Below, one piece after another: positions 35,610 through 52,601 of a stretch of 64,000 bases of DNA. The position numbers and the translations under genes are program-made. The notes beneath the pieces are model-generated. The model ran no database searches. It saw only the letters and a list, made by a program, of their open reading frames with translations, and was not told the DNA's origin. Position 1 is the first letter of the stretch, and every line of letters starts with the position of its first letter. The stretch comes from Leucobacter aridicollis (GTDB lineage: Bacteria; Actinomycetota; Actinomycetes; Actinomycetales; Microbacteriaceae): positions 1,364,001 through 1,428,000 of the forward strand of contig NZ_JACCBD010000001.1 of assembly GCF_013409595.1 (NCBI RefSeq), given 5' to 3'.

Positions 35610-37133
35610 ATGTCTACTACCGTCGAACCCCAGTTCTCAACCGCTACCGGCAGCGACGTTCGCGTTCGCTTCTGCCCCTCACCGACGGGCACGCCGCACG
35701 TCGGCATGGTGCGCACGGCCCTGTTCAACTGGGCGTACGCCCGGCACACCGGCGGCACGTTCGTCTTCCGCATCGAAGACACCGATGCGGCGCGCGACAG
35801 CGAGGAGAGCTACGGCCAGATCCTCGACTCACTGCGCTGGCTCGGCCTGACCTGGGACGAGGGCATCGACGTGGGCGGCCCCCACGGGCCATACCGTCAG
35901 TCGGAGCGTGGCGAGATCTACCGCGAGATCGCGCAGCGCCTGATGGACGCCGGCTACCTCTACGAGAGCTTCTCGACCGCCGAGGAGATCGACGCGCGCA
36001 ACGAGGCGAACGGCCGCGCGAAGCAGCTCGGCTACGACAACTTCGACCGCGACCTCACCGACGAGCAGCGCGCAGCATTCCGTGCTGAGGGCCGCGAGCC
36101 CGCGCTCCGGTTCCGCATCCCCGACATGGATCTCAGCTTCGACGACCTCGTGCGCGGTCCGATCAGCTTCCCCGCGGGCTCGACCATCGACTTCGTTGTC
36201 GTGCGTCCGAACGGTGCTCCGCTGTACACGCTGACGAACCCCGTCGACGACGCACTCATGGGCATTACGCACGTCCTGCGCGGCGAGGACCTGCTCTCGT
36301 CGACGCCCCGCCAGGTCGCGCTGCACCGCGCACTCGTGGAGCTCGGCATCGAGGCGGCCATCCCGCAGTTCGGCCACCTCCCATACGTGCTGGGCGAGGG
36401 CAACAAGAAGCTGTCCAAGCGCGATCCCGAATCGAATCTGCTGCACCACCGTGAGCGCGGGTTCATCCCCGAGGGTCTCCTCAACTACCTGTCGCTGCTC
36501 GGCTGGTCCATCTCCGCGGACCGTGACGTGTTCACGAGCGACGAGATGATCGCGGCGTTCGATGTCACCGACGTCAACCCGAATCCCGCCCGCTTCGACC
36601 AGAAGAAGGCCGACGCGATCAACGCAGACCACATCAGGCTGCTGAGCGAGGACGACTTCTACAAGCGGATCCTCCCGTACCTCATCGCCGGCGGCGCGCT
36701 GCCCGTCGAGCCGAGTGAGCAGCAGCTCGCAACCGTGCGTGCCGCGGTCCCGCTCGTGCAGAGCCGGGTCACCGTGCTCTCCGAGGTCGTGCCGATGCTC
36801 GGCTTCCTCTTCACCAACGCGGCCGCGCTCGTCTACGAAGACGACGCGCTCAAGTCGCTGAAGGACGATGCGCCTGAGACCCTGCGCGCGAGCATCGCGG
36901 CGCTCGAAGCGCTGCCGGCCGACGCGTGGGCGACCGAGCCGATCCAGACGGCGCTGCAGGACGCGCTCATCGAGGGCATGGGCCTGAAGCCCCGCGTCGC
37001 GTTCGGTGCGCTCCGGGTTGCCGCTTCGGGACGCCGCGTGTCGCCGCCGCTGTTCGAGTCGTTCGAGCTGCTGGGTCGCGACGAGACGCTTGCGCGTCTT
37101 CGCCGACTCGAGGCTCAGCTCTCAGGCGCATAG
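35610..37133 (+). CDS. gltX: Glutamate-tRNA ligase
   Basis: 507 residues of a class I synthetase. The HIGH-equivalent is [13 protein letters not shown], and the KMSKS-equivalent is [10 protein letters not shown]. It charges tRNA-Glu (and, where the Gln route is used, tRNA-Gln). TAAACT (35597-35602) ends seven bases before the ATG, so a leaderless mRNA is likely. It therefore has its own promoter, although FAH and gltX are often adjacent elsewhere. Confidence 0.95.
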   Translation: MSTTVEPQFSTATGSDVRVRFCPSPTGTPHVGMVRTALFNWAYARHTGGTFVFRIEDTDAARDSEESYGQILDSLRWLGLTWDEGIDVGGPHGPYRQSERGEIYREIAQRLMDAGYLYESFSTAEEIDARNEANGRAKQLGYDNFDRDLTDEQRAAFRAEGREPALRFRIPDMDLSFDDLVRGPISFPAGSTIDFVVVRPNGAPLYTLTNPVDDALMGITHVLRGEDLLSSTPRQVALHRALVELGIEAAIPQFGHLPYVLGEGNKKLSKRDPESNLLHHRERGFIPEGLLNYLSLLGWSISADRDVFTSDEMIAAFDVTDVNPNPARFDQKKADAINADHIRLLSEDDFYKRILPYLIAGGALPVEPSEQQLATVRAAVPLVQSRVTVLSEVVPMLGFLFTNAAALVYEDDALKSLKDDAPETLRASIAALEALPADAWATEPIQTALQDALIEGMGLKPRVAFGALRVAASGRRVSPPLFESFELLGRDETLARLRRLEAQLSGA

Positions 37134-37199
37134 TCGCCCCCGGCGGGCGCGCCGCCCGCCGGTCAGGAATCGGTTGACTGGAAGAAGGAGTGAGACCTG

Positions 37200-38204
37200 A
37201 TGGTGATCGAGACGGTTGCGGATAATCCTGCGGCTCCCTATGGCGTCGCAATCATCGGCGGCGGTCCTGCCGGGCTGTCGGCGGGCCTGCAGCTCGTGCG
37301 GGCGAACCGCCGCATCGCGATCCTCGATTCGAACAGGCCGCGGCACTCCGCCACGCTCCGCTCCCACGGCTTCCTGACCCGCGACGGCGCGCCGCCGCTC
37401 GAACTCCGCAAGCTCGGGCGCGAGGAGTTCGAGACCTACCCGACCGCGCGTTTCGCGCAGGCGATGACCCGCGAAATCGCGCCGCTGACTGCGGACGAGG
37501 CGCGTGCGGCGGGCTTCCCCGACGGGATCGGCTTCAGGATCCGGGGCACCGGGCTCCGCGGGAGTAGCGACGTCGAGATCGTTGCCCGCCGCGTGCTCAT
37601 CGCTGCCGGGCTCACGGAGGAACTCCCGCCGTTTCCGATGATTCGCGCCTACTACGGTACTGCGCTGCACTCGTGCGTCGAGTGTGACGGCTTCGAGAAG
37701 ACCGACAAGCCGCTCGCGCTCATCGGTGAGACGAGTGACCTGTTCGCGCGGGCGCTGCTCATCTCACGGTTCAGCTCGGACCTCATCGTGTTCACGAACG
37801 GGGCCGACACGATCCGGCCGCAGCAGGAGACCGAGCTCGCATCGATCGGTATCCGCGTCGAGCGTCGCCCGATCGACGACATCGTCGGCGAGAAGGCCGA
37901 CATGACGGGCGTGCGGCTCGCCGACGGCGAGGTCATTGCCCGAGTCGGCGGATTTGTTCGCCCCCGCTGGCACGCATCGGTCGACTACTTCGGCGATCTC
38001 GAGATCGAGCGCGACGACTGGGGCCTCGTGAAGGTTGACGAGCGTGGCGAAACCTCGATTCGTGGCGTCTACGCCGCAGGTGACACCGTCCCACCCGGGC
38101 CGCAGCAGCTCATTATCGCGGCTGGCAACGGCGCGAGCGTCGCGGCGAAGCTCAACATGGACATGATCCGTGGCGCGCTCGGTGTCGGGCAGGTAGACGA
38201 GTAA
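37200..38204 (+). CDS. Thioredoxin-reductase-like flavoprotein
   Basis: 334 residues. The FAD motif GVAIIGGGPAGLSAG is at the N-terminus, the TrxR-type redox pair CVECDGF lies near residue 160, and the C-terminal FAD motif GVYAAGDTVP is intact. The second dinucleotide motif, normally GGGDSA, reads ALIGETSDLFA, so NADPH binding may be altered. It might be a ferredoxin- or other-donor-dependent reductase, or a TrxR-fold enzyme of the gliotoxin-reductase-like branch. AAGGAG precedes the ATG. Confidence 0.8.
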   Translation: MVIETVADNPAAPYGVAIIGGGPAGLSAGLQLVRANRRIAILDSNRPRHSATLRSHGFLTRDGAPPLELRKLGREEFETYPTARFAQAMTREIAPLTADEARAAGFPDGIGFRIRGTGLRGSSDVEIVARRVLIAAGLTEELPPFPMIRAYYGTALHSCVECDGFEKTDKPLALIGETSDLFARALLISRFSSDLIVFTNGADTIRPQQETELASIGIRVERRPIDDIVGEKADMTGVRLADGEVIARVGGFVRPRWHASVDYFGDLEIERDDWGLVKVDERGETSIRGVYAAGDTVPPGPQQLIIAAGNGASVAAKLNMDMIRGALGVGQVDE

Positions 38205-38289
38205 GCTGTGTTCTGCGCTCACGCATAGTGGGCGAGATATTCGCAGTACAGACGTGGGGCAGCGCGTCGTCACTCTCAAGGAGACAGTT

Positions 38290-39003
38290 GTGTCTGAGCA
38301 ACAGCGCGCCCACTTGGTGCCTGGTGACCGTGCGGCAGCGGCTGGGGGCCGCTACGCAGTAATTTCGGCAGCGTTCGTAGGAATCCTGCTGATCTCGAAC
38401 GTGGTGGCGGTCAAGCCGATCGCGTTCGGGGCGATCGAGTTCGGCAGCGTCTCGTTGCCGCTCGTCTTCGACGGGGGAGTGTTCCTCTTCCCGCTGGCCT
38501 ACATCCTCGGCGATGTGCTCGCGGAGGTGTATGGGCTGAAGGCGTCTCGGCGCGCGATCCTCACGGCGTTCGCCCTCGCGCTCGTGGCGTCGCTCACCAT
38601 CGTGCTCGTGCAGGTGTCGCCGCCCGCAGCCGGGTGGGAGAACCAGGACGCGTTCGCTGCGGTGCTCGGATTCGTGCCGCGCATCGTCGCCGCGAGCCTC
38701 GTCGCGTTCCTCGCCGGTCAGCTCGTCAACGCGTGGGTGCTGGATCGCCTGCGCCGCAAGACCTCCGGGCGCTTCCTGCGGACCAGGCTGATCGGATCGA
38801 CGATCGCTGGCCAGCTGATTGACACCCTGCTCTTCTGCACCATCGCGTTCGCCGGGATCATCACGGGGGTCGACTTCGTCATGTACGTCGTGCTCGGGTA
38901 CGTCGTGAAGGTGCTCGCCGAGGTCGTGCTGCTTCCCGTGACCACGCGAGTCATCGCCTGGACGCGCCGGGCTGAGGAAGCGCGGACGGCGTTCCCGGCG
39001 TAG
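38290..39003 (+). CDS. Queuosine precursor transporter (YhhQ-type)
   Basis: 237 residues with six or seven hydrophobic segments and the family landmarks PLAYILGDVLAEVYG and GSTIAGQLIDTLLFC. YhhQ proteins take up preQ0 or preQ1. GTG at 38290 has AAGGAGACA upstream. The gene is convergent with tgt, which inserts a queuosine precursor into tRNA, so salvage of an external 7-deazaguanine is the likely role. No 7-deazaguanine synthesis genes are in the window. Confidence 0.9.
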   Translation: MSEQQRAHLVPGDRAAAAGGRYAVISAAFVGILLISNVVAVKPIAFGAIEFGSVSLPLVFDGGVFLFPLAYILGDVLAEVYGLKASRRAILTAFALALVASLTIVLVQVSPPAAGWENQDAFAAVLGFVPRIVAASLVAFLAGQLVNAWVLDRLRRKTSGRFLRTRLIGSTIAGQLIDTLLFCTIAFAGIITGVDFVMYVVLGYVVKVLAEVVLLPVTTRVIAWTRRAEEARTAFPA

Positions 39004-39286
39004 GTCGCGTGCCGCGCGCGGATGGCGGCGGCGTGGGGTTCCGGGCGTTGGAGCGGGGTGAATCTTGTCACCGGGGGTTGCCCTCGTGACAGCGGGCCGA
39101 TCCTCTGGGATCTGCGATAGCAATGCCGGTCCGGGCGCATCCGGCGATTGGGTCTGTCGATCCCAGGCGCACTGACTGCTCGGGCGGGCCGGGCCACGCC
39201 AGCCATGGGGGAGTGATGGCCCTGCGGCTCGGGCGGGGCGCCAATCCCGCTCTGGCGGGGCGCCACTCCCTTTCGGCCGGGGCAAC

Positions 39287-39334
39287 ACTGAGGGGGGTGG
39301 TGCCGCGATCGAGTCGCGGCACCACCCCCTCAGT
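39287..39334. terminator. Bidirectional terminator between queuosine transporter and tgt
   Basis: A 21-bp stem (ACTGAGGGGG...GCCGCGA with one-base bulge) and TCGAG loop. Two copies of GGCGGGGCGCCA(A/C)T(C)CC lie just before it (39233-39270). Confidence 0.85.
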
Positions 39335-39342
39335 TGTTCTCA

Positions 39343-40953
<1,611 letters not shown>

Positions 40954-40963
40954 TCACCTCGTG

Positions 40964-40972
40964 TGATAAGAT
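40964..40972 (+). promoter_or_regulatory. rrn promoter P2 (extended -10)
   Basis: TG-A-TAAGAT extended -10 about 240 bases before the 16S start. No good -35. Confidence 0.45.
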
Positions 40973-41024
40973 AGAAAAGTTGCTCTTCGGAAAGCCTCAG
41001 GGTGAGTACGGTGGGTGTCTGGAT

Positions 41025-41045
41025 CTTGAGAACTCAATAGTGTGC
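41025..41045 (+). promoter_or_regulatory. rRNA antitermination (boxA-like) element
   Basis: CTTGAGAACTCAATAGTGTGC in the rrn leader matches the actinobacterial boxA region; a related GTTGAGAACTACACAGTGGAC recurs near 43043 in the 16S-23S spacer. Confidence 0.6.
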
Positions 41046-41210
41046 ACTTAAATTGTCAAATGCCAATTTATTATCCCCGGCATTGAACCTGTTGGTTTGG
41101 TGTTGGAGATTCCTTTTTTATGGATAACGAAATCGTCAGATGATGGTTTCTGTCCAGGTTGAACTCGCAGTCTGGCTTACCTTATTCCGGTGGCTGGCTG
41201 CTATTCGTTT

Positions 41211-46286
<5,076 letters not shown>

Positions 46287-46423
46287 ATCCCAAATAGTGT
46301 TTTGGGGCGTAAGTATGTTGTTGTAACGATGTTCGCGTCTACTTTGTGGTTCTTGACGTACGGCCACGACCCCTTGCATCCTGTGTGGTGCCTGGTGTGG
46401 GGTTTGTGTGTTATGTCAATAGA

Positions 46424-46542
46424 GTTTCGGTGGTTATAGCGTCAGGGAAACGCCCGGTCACATTCCGAACCCGGAAGCTAAGGCTGACAGCGCCGATGGT
46501 ACTGCGAGGGGGACCTCGTGGGAGAGTAGGACACCGCCGAAC
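46424..46542 (+). rRNA. rrf: 5S ribosomal RNA
   Basis: GTTTCGGTGGTTATAGCG at the start pairs with CACCGCCGAAC at the end. The internal CCGAACCCGGAAGCTAAG loop is typical. Confidence 0.95.
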
Positions 46543-46552
46543 ATTTTGTTGA

Positions 46553-46586
46553 GAAAGCCCCGGAGCAATTGCGCTCCGGGGCTTTC
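46553..46586 (+). terminator. rrn operon terminator
   Basis: GAAAGCCCCGGAGC-AATTGC-GCTCCGGGGCTTTC, a perfect 14-bp stem. Confidence 0.9.
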
Positions 46587-46732
46587 GTCATTTCAGGGGG
46601 CCTTCCGTGGAGCCGCACGCTGCGGCGCGTCCCCGCCCAAGTTCACACCGGATTGGTAGACACGCCATCGGTGCGCGCAATCATCCGATAAACTGGTGGC
46701 TGGACGACGGACAATGCGAAAGTAGGCAGCCA

Positions 46733-49627
46733 ATGGGCGCGATGATGGGTACTATTCTCTTCCTCGCGCTAGTGTCTCTCGTTTCTCATCCGCTCGCGAA
46801 GCGCTTTGGGCGCCGCGTGTTCTTGATCCTCGCAGCGAGTATGGCCGCCGTGCTCGGTGTATTCGTCGTATTGTCGCTCGAGGTGTTCGGGGGAGAGACG
46901 CTCGTCGAGCATCTCGAATGGATCCCGCAGCTCAACGTGAATCTCACGTTCCAGCTGGACCCGCTCTCGGCGCTGTTCGCCCTCCTCGTCACGGGCGCCG
47001 GCGCGCTCGTGCTGCTCTACTGCGCGCACTACTTCGACGACGGCGAGCTCGGCATTCCCCGCTTCGCCGCCGTGTTCATGGGCTTCGCGACGAGCATGCT
47101 TGGCCTCGTCATTGCCGACAACGTCTACCTGCTCTTCATCTTCTGGGAAGCGACGACGGTCTTCTCCTTCCTGCTCATCGGCCACGTGCTTCGACTTCGC
47201 ACCGCGAACTCTGCCGCGCTCCAGGCGCTCATGATCACCACGCTCGGCGGACTCGCGATGCTCGTCGGGTTCGTGCTGATCGTGCAGGCGGGCGGGACGC
47301 CGCTGCTTTCGGAGATCATTGCCGATCCTCCGCAGGGGACGCTGGTGACGGTCGCGGTCTACCTGGTGCTGCTGGGTGCGATCTCTAAGTCCGCGATCTT
47401 CCCGCTGCACTTCTGGCTGCCCGGTGCCATGGCGGCTCCGACCCCGGTGAGCGCCTACCTGCACGCCGCGGCGATGGTGAAGGCGGGCGTGTACCTCATC
47501 GCGCGAATGAGCGAACCATTCGCAGACGTCCCGGGGTACCGCTGGACGCTCGTCATCCTCGGCGGCATCACCATGCTCGTTGGCGGGTTCCGTGCGCTCC
47601 GGCAGTTCGACATTAAGCTGATCGTCGCCCAGGGCACGGTGAGCCAGCTCGGCCTCCTCGTGATGGTCATCGGCGTCGGCGACCCGCGCGTGACCTTTGC
47701 CGGCCTCGTGCTGCTCTTTGCGCACGCGGTGGCCAAAGCGCCGCTGTTCCTCACCGTCGGCATCATCGACTATTCGACAGGCGTCCGCGATTTGCGCCGA
47801 CTGAGCGGCATTGGCAAGCGGTTCCCCATCCTTGCCGTTGTCTCGCTCGTCGCGGCCGCGTCGATGGCAGGGCTGCCGCCATTCTTTGGCTTCATCGCGA
47901 AGGAGTCGGCCTTCGCCGAGCTGCTCGAGGTGGGCGCGTCGCAGCCCGCGGCCTACGTCGCGCTCGTGGTGGCCATCGTCGGCAGCATCCTGACTGTCAC
48001 GTACATGATCAGGTTCATCTGGGGCGCGTTCGCGACGAAGCCCGGCGTCGAGCCCACCCCGATCGAAACCCGCGTGTCGCCCGGCATCGTCGTGGCGCCC
48101 GCCATGTTCGCTGCCATCGCCGTGCTCTACGGCGTCGCGTCGCCGATGCTCGACCCGCTCATTCGGGCCGCCGTCCCGGCGTCGCCACTCGGCGACCCCG
48201 AGCACCTCAGCATCTGGCACGGGTGGACGCTGCCGCTCCTGTTCTCCGCGGTGATCGTCGCGCTCGGCATCCTCGTGTTCTTCCCAGCTCGTCGCCTCGC
48301 GGTGACCCTGCCGCCACCGTCCGAGCGGTTCTCCGGGTCCCACGCCTACTGGGTGGCCACGCACGTCCTCGACACGATCGCGGTGAAGTTCACCTCGCTC
48401 ACCCAGCGTGGCTCGCTGCCGTTCTACCTCGCGGTGATCCTCAGCGTCGTCGTGATCGCGCTCGGTGGCACCGTGCTGTCGGTGCAGCAGTGGCCGGAGG
48501 AGCTATCGCTCGTGTCGAGCCCCGTCGACATCCCGATTGCGATCGTCATGATCGTGGCCGCGCTGTTCGCGATGCGCGCCCGCACCCGCTTCCAGGGTGG
48601 CCTGCTCGTGGGCGTGACGGGCTACGGCATGGCGACGATCTTTGCGCTTCACGGCGCGCCCGATCTCGCGCTCACGCAGCTGCTCGTGGAGACTGTCACC
48701 CTGATCGCGTTCGTGCTCGTGATTCGCAGGCTCCCGGCGCACATGGCGTCGCGTCCGAAGGCGGCAAAGCGGGCGTTTAGGCTACTGCTCGGTACCGGCG
48801 TCGGGCTGGTGCTCGGCACCGTCGCTGTCATCTCGCTCGGGGCGCGCATTGCCGACCCGATCTCGCTCGGGCTGCCGCAGCTCGCCGTCGAGGGCGGCCA
48901 CGGCTACAACGTCGTGAACGTGATGCTCGTCGACATCCGTGCGTGGGACACGATGGGGGAGCTGTCCGTGATTCTCGCGGCCGCGACCGGCGTGGCCTCG
49001 CTCGTCTTCTTGAACACGCGCAACGATCAGAGCCCGCACCTCAGCAGGCGCGAGGCGCGCAATGCGACGCGCGCGCACCTGCTCCGTGTCGCGGATCCCG
49101 AGGATCCCGCGAGCCGCATGAACTGGCTGCTCGCAGGCTCGTACCTGCGCCCGGAGCGCCGCTCGATCATCCTTGAGGTCGTCGTCCGACTGGTCTTCCA
49201 CGGCCTGCTGATCCTGTCGGTGTTCCTCCTGCTGTCTGGCCACAACGCGCCCGGTGGCGGGTTCGCCGCTGGCCTGGTCGCCGGCCTCGCGCTCGTCGCC
49301 CGCTACCTCGCGGGTGGCCGGCACGAGCTCCGGGCGACGGTGTCGCTCGACGCCGGCCGGATCCTCGGCATCGGACTCGCGCTCGCGGTCACGATGGCGA
49401 TCCTGCCGCTGTTCTTCGGCCAGCCCGCGCTCGCGTCGAGCTGGGTCGACATCGACCTCGGCCCGTTCGGCTCGCTGCCGCTTGTCACGTCCACGCTGTT
49501 TGATATCGGCGTCTACCTCGTGGTCTTCGGCCTCGTGCTCGACGTACTCAGGAGTCTCGGCTCGGAGATCGATGAACACGAAGAAGAAGAAGATCACGCC
49601 GAGTTTGCAGAGGAGGTTGCACGATGA
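46733..49627 (+). CDS. mrpA: Mrp Na+/H+ antiporter subunit A with fused MrpB domain
   Basis: 964 residues. The N-terminal two-thirds is a proton-antiporter (NuoL-like) domain with the conserved membrane region MAAPTPVSAYLHAAAMVKAG, followed by an MbhD/E segment and, after about residue 800, an MnhB domain (APGGGFAAGLVAGLALVA). Fusion of A and B is usual in actinobacteria. The complex uses the proton gradient to export Na+. ATG at 46733 fits the first membrane helix, though the ribosome site is weak. First of six genes. Confidence 0.93.
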   Translation: MGAMMGTILFLALVSLVSHPLAKRFGRRVFLILAASMAAVLGVFVVLSLEVFGGETLVEHLEWIPQLNVNLTFQLDPLSALFALLVTGAGALVLLYCAHYFDDGELGIPRFAAVFMGFATSMLGLVIADNVYLLFIFWEATTVFSFLLIGHVLRLRTANSAALQALMITTLGGLAMLVGFVLIVQAGGTPLLSEIIADPPQGTLVTVAVYLVLLGAISKSAIFPLHFWLPGAMAAPTPVSAYLHAAAMVKAGVYLIARMSEPFADVPGYRWTLVILGGITMLVGGFRALRQFDIKLIVAQGTVSQLGLLVMVIGVGDPRVTFAGLVLLFAHAVAKAPLFLTVGIIDYSTGVRDLRRLSGIGKRFPILAVVSLVAAASMAGLPPFFGFIAKESAFAELLEVGASQPAAYVALVVAIVGSILTVTYMIRFIWGAFATKPGVEPTPIETRVSPGIVVAPAMFAAIAVLYGVASPMLDPLIRAAVPASPLGDPEHLSIWHGWTLPLLFSAVIVALGILVFFPARRLAVTLPPPSERFSGSHAYWVATHVLDTIAVKFTSLTQRGSLPFYLAVILSVVVIALGGTVLSVQQWPEELSLVSSPVDIPIAIVMIVAALFAMRARTRFQGGLLVGVTGYGMATIFALHGAPDLALTQLLVETVTLIAFVLVIRRLPAHMASRPKAAKRAFRLLLGTGVGLVLGTVAVISLGARIADPISLGLPQLAVEGGHGYNVVNVMLVDIRAWDTMGELSVILAAATGVASLVFLNTRNDQSPHLSRREARNATRAHLLRVADPEDPASRMNWLLAGSYLRPERRSIILEVVVRLVFHGLLILSVFLLLSGHNAPGGGFAAGLVAGLALVARYLAGGRHELRATVSLDAGRILGIGLALAVTMAILPLFFGQPALASSWVDIDLGPFGSLPLVTSTLFDIGVYLVVFGLVLDVLRSLGSEIDEHEEEEDHAEFAEEVAR

Positions 49628-50076
49628 CAATGCCCCTCGTGTTGGTTGCGGTCATGGTCGTGATGTACATCGCGGGCGTGTACCTGCTGCTTGACCGGAG
49701 CCTCACCCGCATCATGCTCGGCTTCCTGCTCGTCGGCAACGCGACGAACCTCCTCATCTTCCTGATGTCTGGGGATTTCGGCGCAGCACCGATTGCGGGC
49801 GGGGACGAGGCGATCAGCGATCCGCTTCCGCAGGCGTTTATCCTCACCGCCATCGTGATCACCTTCGGCGTGAGCGCCTTCCTGCTCGCGTTGATCTATC
49901 GCTCGTGGCGTCTCGCACGCGTGAGCGACGACCACGTTGAGGACGACGCAGACGATCTCGCAATCGGCAGCGCGGAGACGCTCACCACCGGGCAGGTCAC
50001 CGAGGAAGACCTCGAGGACGCCCCAGAGTTTGAGGAAGACGTGCCAGAAGACGAGACAGAGGGGGCCCGCAAGTGA
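49624..50076 (+). CDS. mrpC: Mrp antiporter subunit C
   Basis: 150 residues with three membrane helices in the NuoK-like pattern (VGNATNLLIFLMSG, DPLPQAFILTAIVITFGV). ATG overlaps the mrpA stop (ATGA). The C-terminal 50 residues are a strongly acidic tail, longer than in Bacillus MrpC. Confidence 0.92.
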   Translation: MTMPLVLVAVMVVMYIAGVYLLLDRSLTRIMLGFLLVGNATNLLIFLMSGDFGAAPIAGGDEAISDPLPQAFILTAIVITFGVSAFLLALIYRSWRLARVSDDHVEDDADDLAIGSAETLTTGQVTEEDLEDAPEFEEDVPEDETEGARK

Positions 50077-51743
50077 CGTTCCTCGTGCCCCTCGTCGTAC
50101 TGATCCCGCTTGTTGGCGCGGCGCTCGCCCTCGCGGCGCCCGGTCGCGGCGCCCTGCAGCGCGGCATCACGCTCGTCGCGCTCACCGCGAGCTCGGTGCT
50201 CGGGATCGCGCTCATGTTCATCGTCGACCGCGGCGGACCGCTCGTGATGCAGGTGGGCGGCTGGGCCGCGCCATACGGCATCTCGCTCGTGGTCGACCGC
50301 GTCTCGGCGATCATGCTCGCCGTCTCCGCGGTGGTGCTCCTTGCGGTCTTCATCTTCTCGATCGGCCAGGGCCTCGCCGACGGCGATGAGGAGACCCCGG
50401 TCTCCATCTACTACCCGACCTACATGGTGCTCGGCGCTGGCGTCTTCAACGCGTTCATCGCGGGCGACCTCTTCAACCTGTACGTCGGTTTCGAGATCTT
50501 GCTCGTGTCGAGCTACGTGCTCATCACCCTCGGCGGCACCGCGCCCCGTATCCGGGCCGGCGTCACCTACGTCATCGTGTCGCTCGTGTCGTCGATCCTG
50601 TTCCTCGCCGCGATCGGCCTCGTCTACGGCGCCACGGGCACCGTGAACATGGCCCAGCTGCAGACGAGGATCGCTGAGCTTCCGAGCGACCTGCAGCTCA
50701 TCCTCAACCTGGCGCTGCTGATCGCGTTCGGTATCAAGGCGGCGGTGTTCCCGCTCGCCTTCTGGCTGCCGGACTCCTACCCGACGGCTCCCGCACCGGT
50801 GACCGCGGTCTTTGCCGGCTTGCTGACAAAGGTCGGCGTGTACGCGATCATCCGCACGCAGACGATGCTGTTCCCGGAATCGAGCGTGGATCCATTACTC
50901 ATGGTGATAGCGGCGCTCACCCTGCTCGTCGGCATCCTGGGGGCGATCTCGCAGCTTGACGTGAAGCGAATGCTCTCGTTCACGCTGATCAGCCATATCG
51001 GGTACATGATCTTCGGCATCGCGATCGCCACGTCCGCCGGTTTCGCGGCAACGATCTACTACATCGCGCACCACATTATCGTGCAGACGACGCTGTTCCT
51101 CGCGGTGGGGCTGATGGAACGCCAGGGCGGTACGACGTCACTCTCGGGGCTCGGCGGCATGCTGCGAAGTGCGCCGGTCATCGGAGTGCTGTTCTTCATC
51201 CCGATGCTGAACCTCGGCGGCATTCCGCCGTTCTCGGGGTTCCTCGGGAAGGTGGGCCTGTTCACGGCCGGCGCCGCCCTGCAGACCCCTGCCGCATACT
51301 GGCTCATTGGTATCGGCGCGCTCGTCTCGCTGCTGACGCTCTACGCGCTCGCCCGCGCATGGGTGCTCGCGTTCTGGCGGCCCAAGCCCGCCACCGCGGC
51401 GCCGGCCGGCCCCGCGAAGGAGCCCGCGAAGGCGCCGTCAACCGAGGCGCTCAGGCTGCGCGAGCGTGAGGAAGCGATGATCGAGCGGCTGCAAGACGCT
51501 CCCGACGCCGCGCCGACGCAGGAGCAGCGCGGTATTCCACGCCTCATGGTTGGAGCGACGGTCGGCATGATCGGCGTCAGCCTGGTACTCACGTTCGCGG
51601 CCGGTCCGCTGTTCGGGTACGCCGAGCGCGCGGGTGAGGATCTCGCGGCGCCCGACACGCTCGCGTCGCTCGTCCTCGACGGCGACCACCCGAACGGTGG
51701 CAGCGGGTCCACCGGAGCACCGGAGGAGGCACCCAATGGCTAA
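50073..51743 (+). CDS. mrpD: Mrp antiporter subunit D
   Basis: 556 residues with about 14 hydrophobic segments and the NuoN/L-type motif AFWLPDSYPTAPAPVTAVFAG. It should hold a proton channel. GTG overlaps the mrpC stop (GTGA). A polar loop of about 60 residues near residue 450, rich in Ala, Pro, Glu and Arg, is longer than usual. Confidence 0.93.
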   Translation: MTFLVPLVVLIPLVGAALALAAPGRGALQRGITLVALTASSVLGIALMFIVDRGGPLVMQVGGWAAPYGISLVVDRVSAIMLAVSAVVLLAVFIFSIGQGLADGDEETPVSIYYPTYMVLGAGVFNAFIAGDLFNLYVGFEILLVSSYVLITLGGTAPRIRAGVTYVIVSLVSSILFLAAIGLVYGATGTVNMAQLQTRIAELPSDLQLILNLALLIAFGIKAAVFPLAFWLPDSYPTAPAPVTAVFAGLLTKVGVYAIIRTQTMLFPESSVDPLLMVIAALTLLVGILGAISQLDVKRMLSFTLISHIGYMIFGIAIATSAGFAATIYYIAHHIIVQTTLFLAVGLMERQGGTTSLSGLGGMLRSAPVIGVLFFIPMLNLGGIPPFSGFLGKVGLFTAGAALQTPAAYWLIGIGALVSLLTLYALARAWVLAFWRPKPATAAPAGPAKEPAKAPSTEALRLREREEAMIERLQDAPDAAPTQEQRGIPRLMVGATVGMIGVSLVLTFAAGPLFGYAERAGEDLAAPDTLASLVLDGDHPNGGSGSTGAPEEAPNG

Positions 51744-52296
51744 GCGCACGCCCCGCACGGTGACCGGCATGGAGCTCATCGTGCGCTTCCACGAGCTGCC
51801 GCTGCTTGTCGGCCTCGTCATCCTCTGGATGATGCTCTGGCGCGAGGCCTCGCTGCTCTCGCTCGTGAGCGGCATCGTCGTTTCGATCGTGATGATGCGC
51901 GTGTTCTACCTGCCGCCAGTGGCGCTCGCCGGCAGGTTTAACCCGTGGTACGCGCTGAGGTACCTCGGCTACTTCCTGTGGAACCTGTCGCGCGCCTCGT
52001 TCGAGGTCGCGTGGCTCGCGGTGCGGCCGGGGCCGGTGCCGATGACCTCGATCATTGCCGTTCGGCTCCGTACGAGCTCTGACTTCATCCTCACGGTCGT
52101 CGGCCTGACGATCTCACTCATCCCGGGCTCGCTCGTCGCCGAGGTGGATCGGTTCGGGTCGGTGCTGTACCTCCACGTGCTGAATACGCCGTCGCAGAAG
52201 TCGATCACGAAGATGCGGCACGACGTGTCCACGATCGAGCGGCTGCTCATTCTGACGCTTGGCTCGAAGGAAGAGGTAGCGGGGGTGCGCAAATGA
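51736..52296 (+). CDS. mrpE: Mrp antiporter subunit E
   Basis: 186 residues with an N-terminal membrane part and the MnhE motif LVGLTISLIPGSLVAEVD-type block (VVGLTISLIPGSLVAEV). ATG lies eight bases inside mrpD. Confidence 0.9.
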   Translation: MAKRTPRTVTGMELIVRFHELPLLVGLVILWMMLWREASLLSLVSGIVVSIVMMRVFYLPPVALAGRFNPWYALRYLGYFLWNLSRASFEVAWLAVRPGPVPMTSIIAVRLRTSSDFILTVVGLTISLIPGSLVAEVDRFGSVLYLHVLNTPSQKSITKMRHDVSTIERLLILTLGSKEEVAGVRK

Positions 52297-52601
52297 CGTT
52301 CGAACTTGTGATGTTCATCGCGATTGGCGTCGGGCTGACGTTCACCGCCCTCGCGGCGCTGATCCGGATCGTGCGCGGCCCGACGATCCTCGACCGCATG
52401 GTCGCCTCGGACGTGTTGCTGACGACGGTGATCCTCTCGCTCGGGGCCGACATGGTCGCGCGCAACCACACGGATTCCATCCCGATTATGGTCGCGATCG
52501 CAGCGACCGCGACGTTCGCGACGATCGTCGTCGCCCGGTACGTGAAGCGGCGCAGCGAGCAGGATCTGCCCGAGTCGGCGGGGGAGGCCGAGCATGTTTG
52601 A
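52293..52601 (+). CDS. mrpF: Mrp antiporter subunit F
   Basis: 102 residues with three membrane helices and the MnhF motif RIVRGPTILDRMVASD. ATGA overlap with mrpE. Confidence 0.92.
   Translation: MTFELVMFIAIGVGLTFTALAALIRIVRGPTILDRMVASDVLLTTVILSLGADMVARNHTDSIPIMVAIAATATFATIVVARYVKRRSEQDLPESAGEAEHV

Noticed and set aside
38205..38289. preQ1 riboswitch before the queuosine transporter
   Set aside because: No C-rich loop and A-tail arrangement of known preQ1 aptamers is visible.
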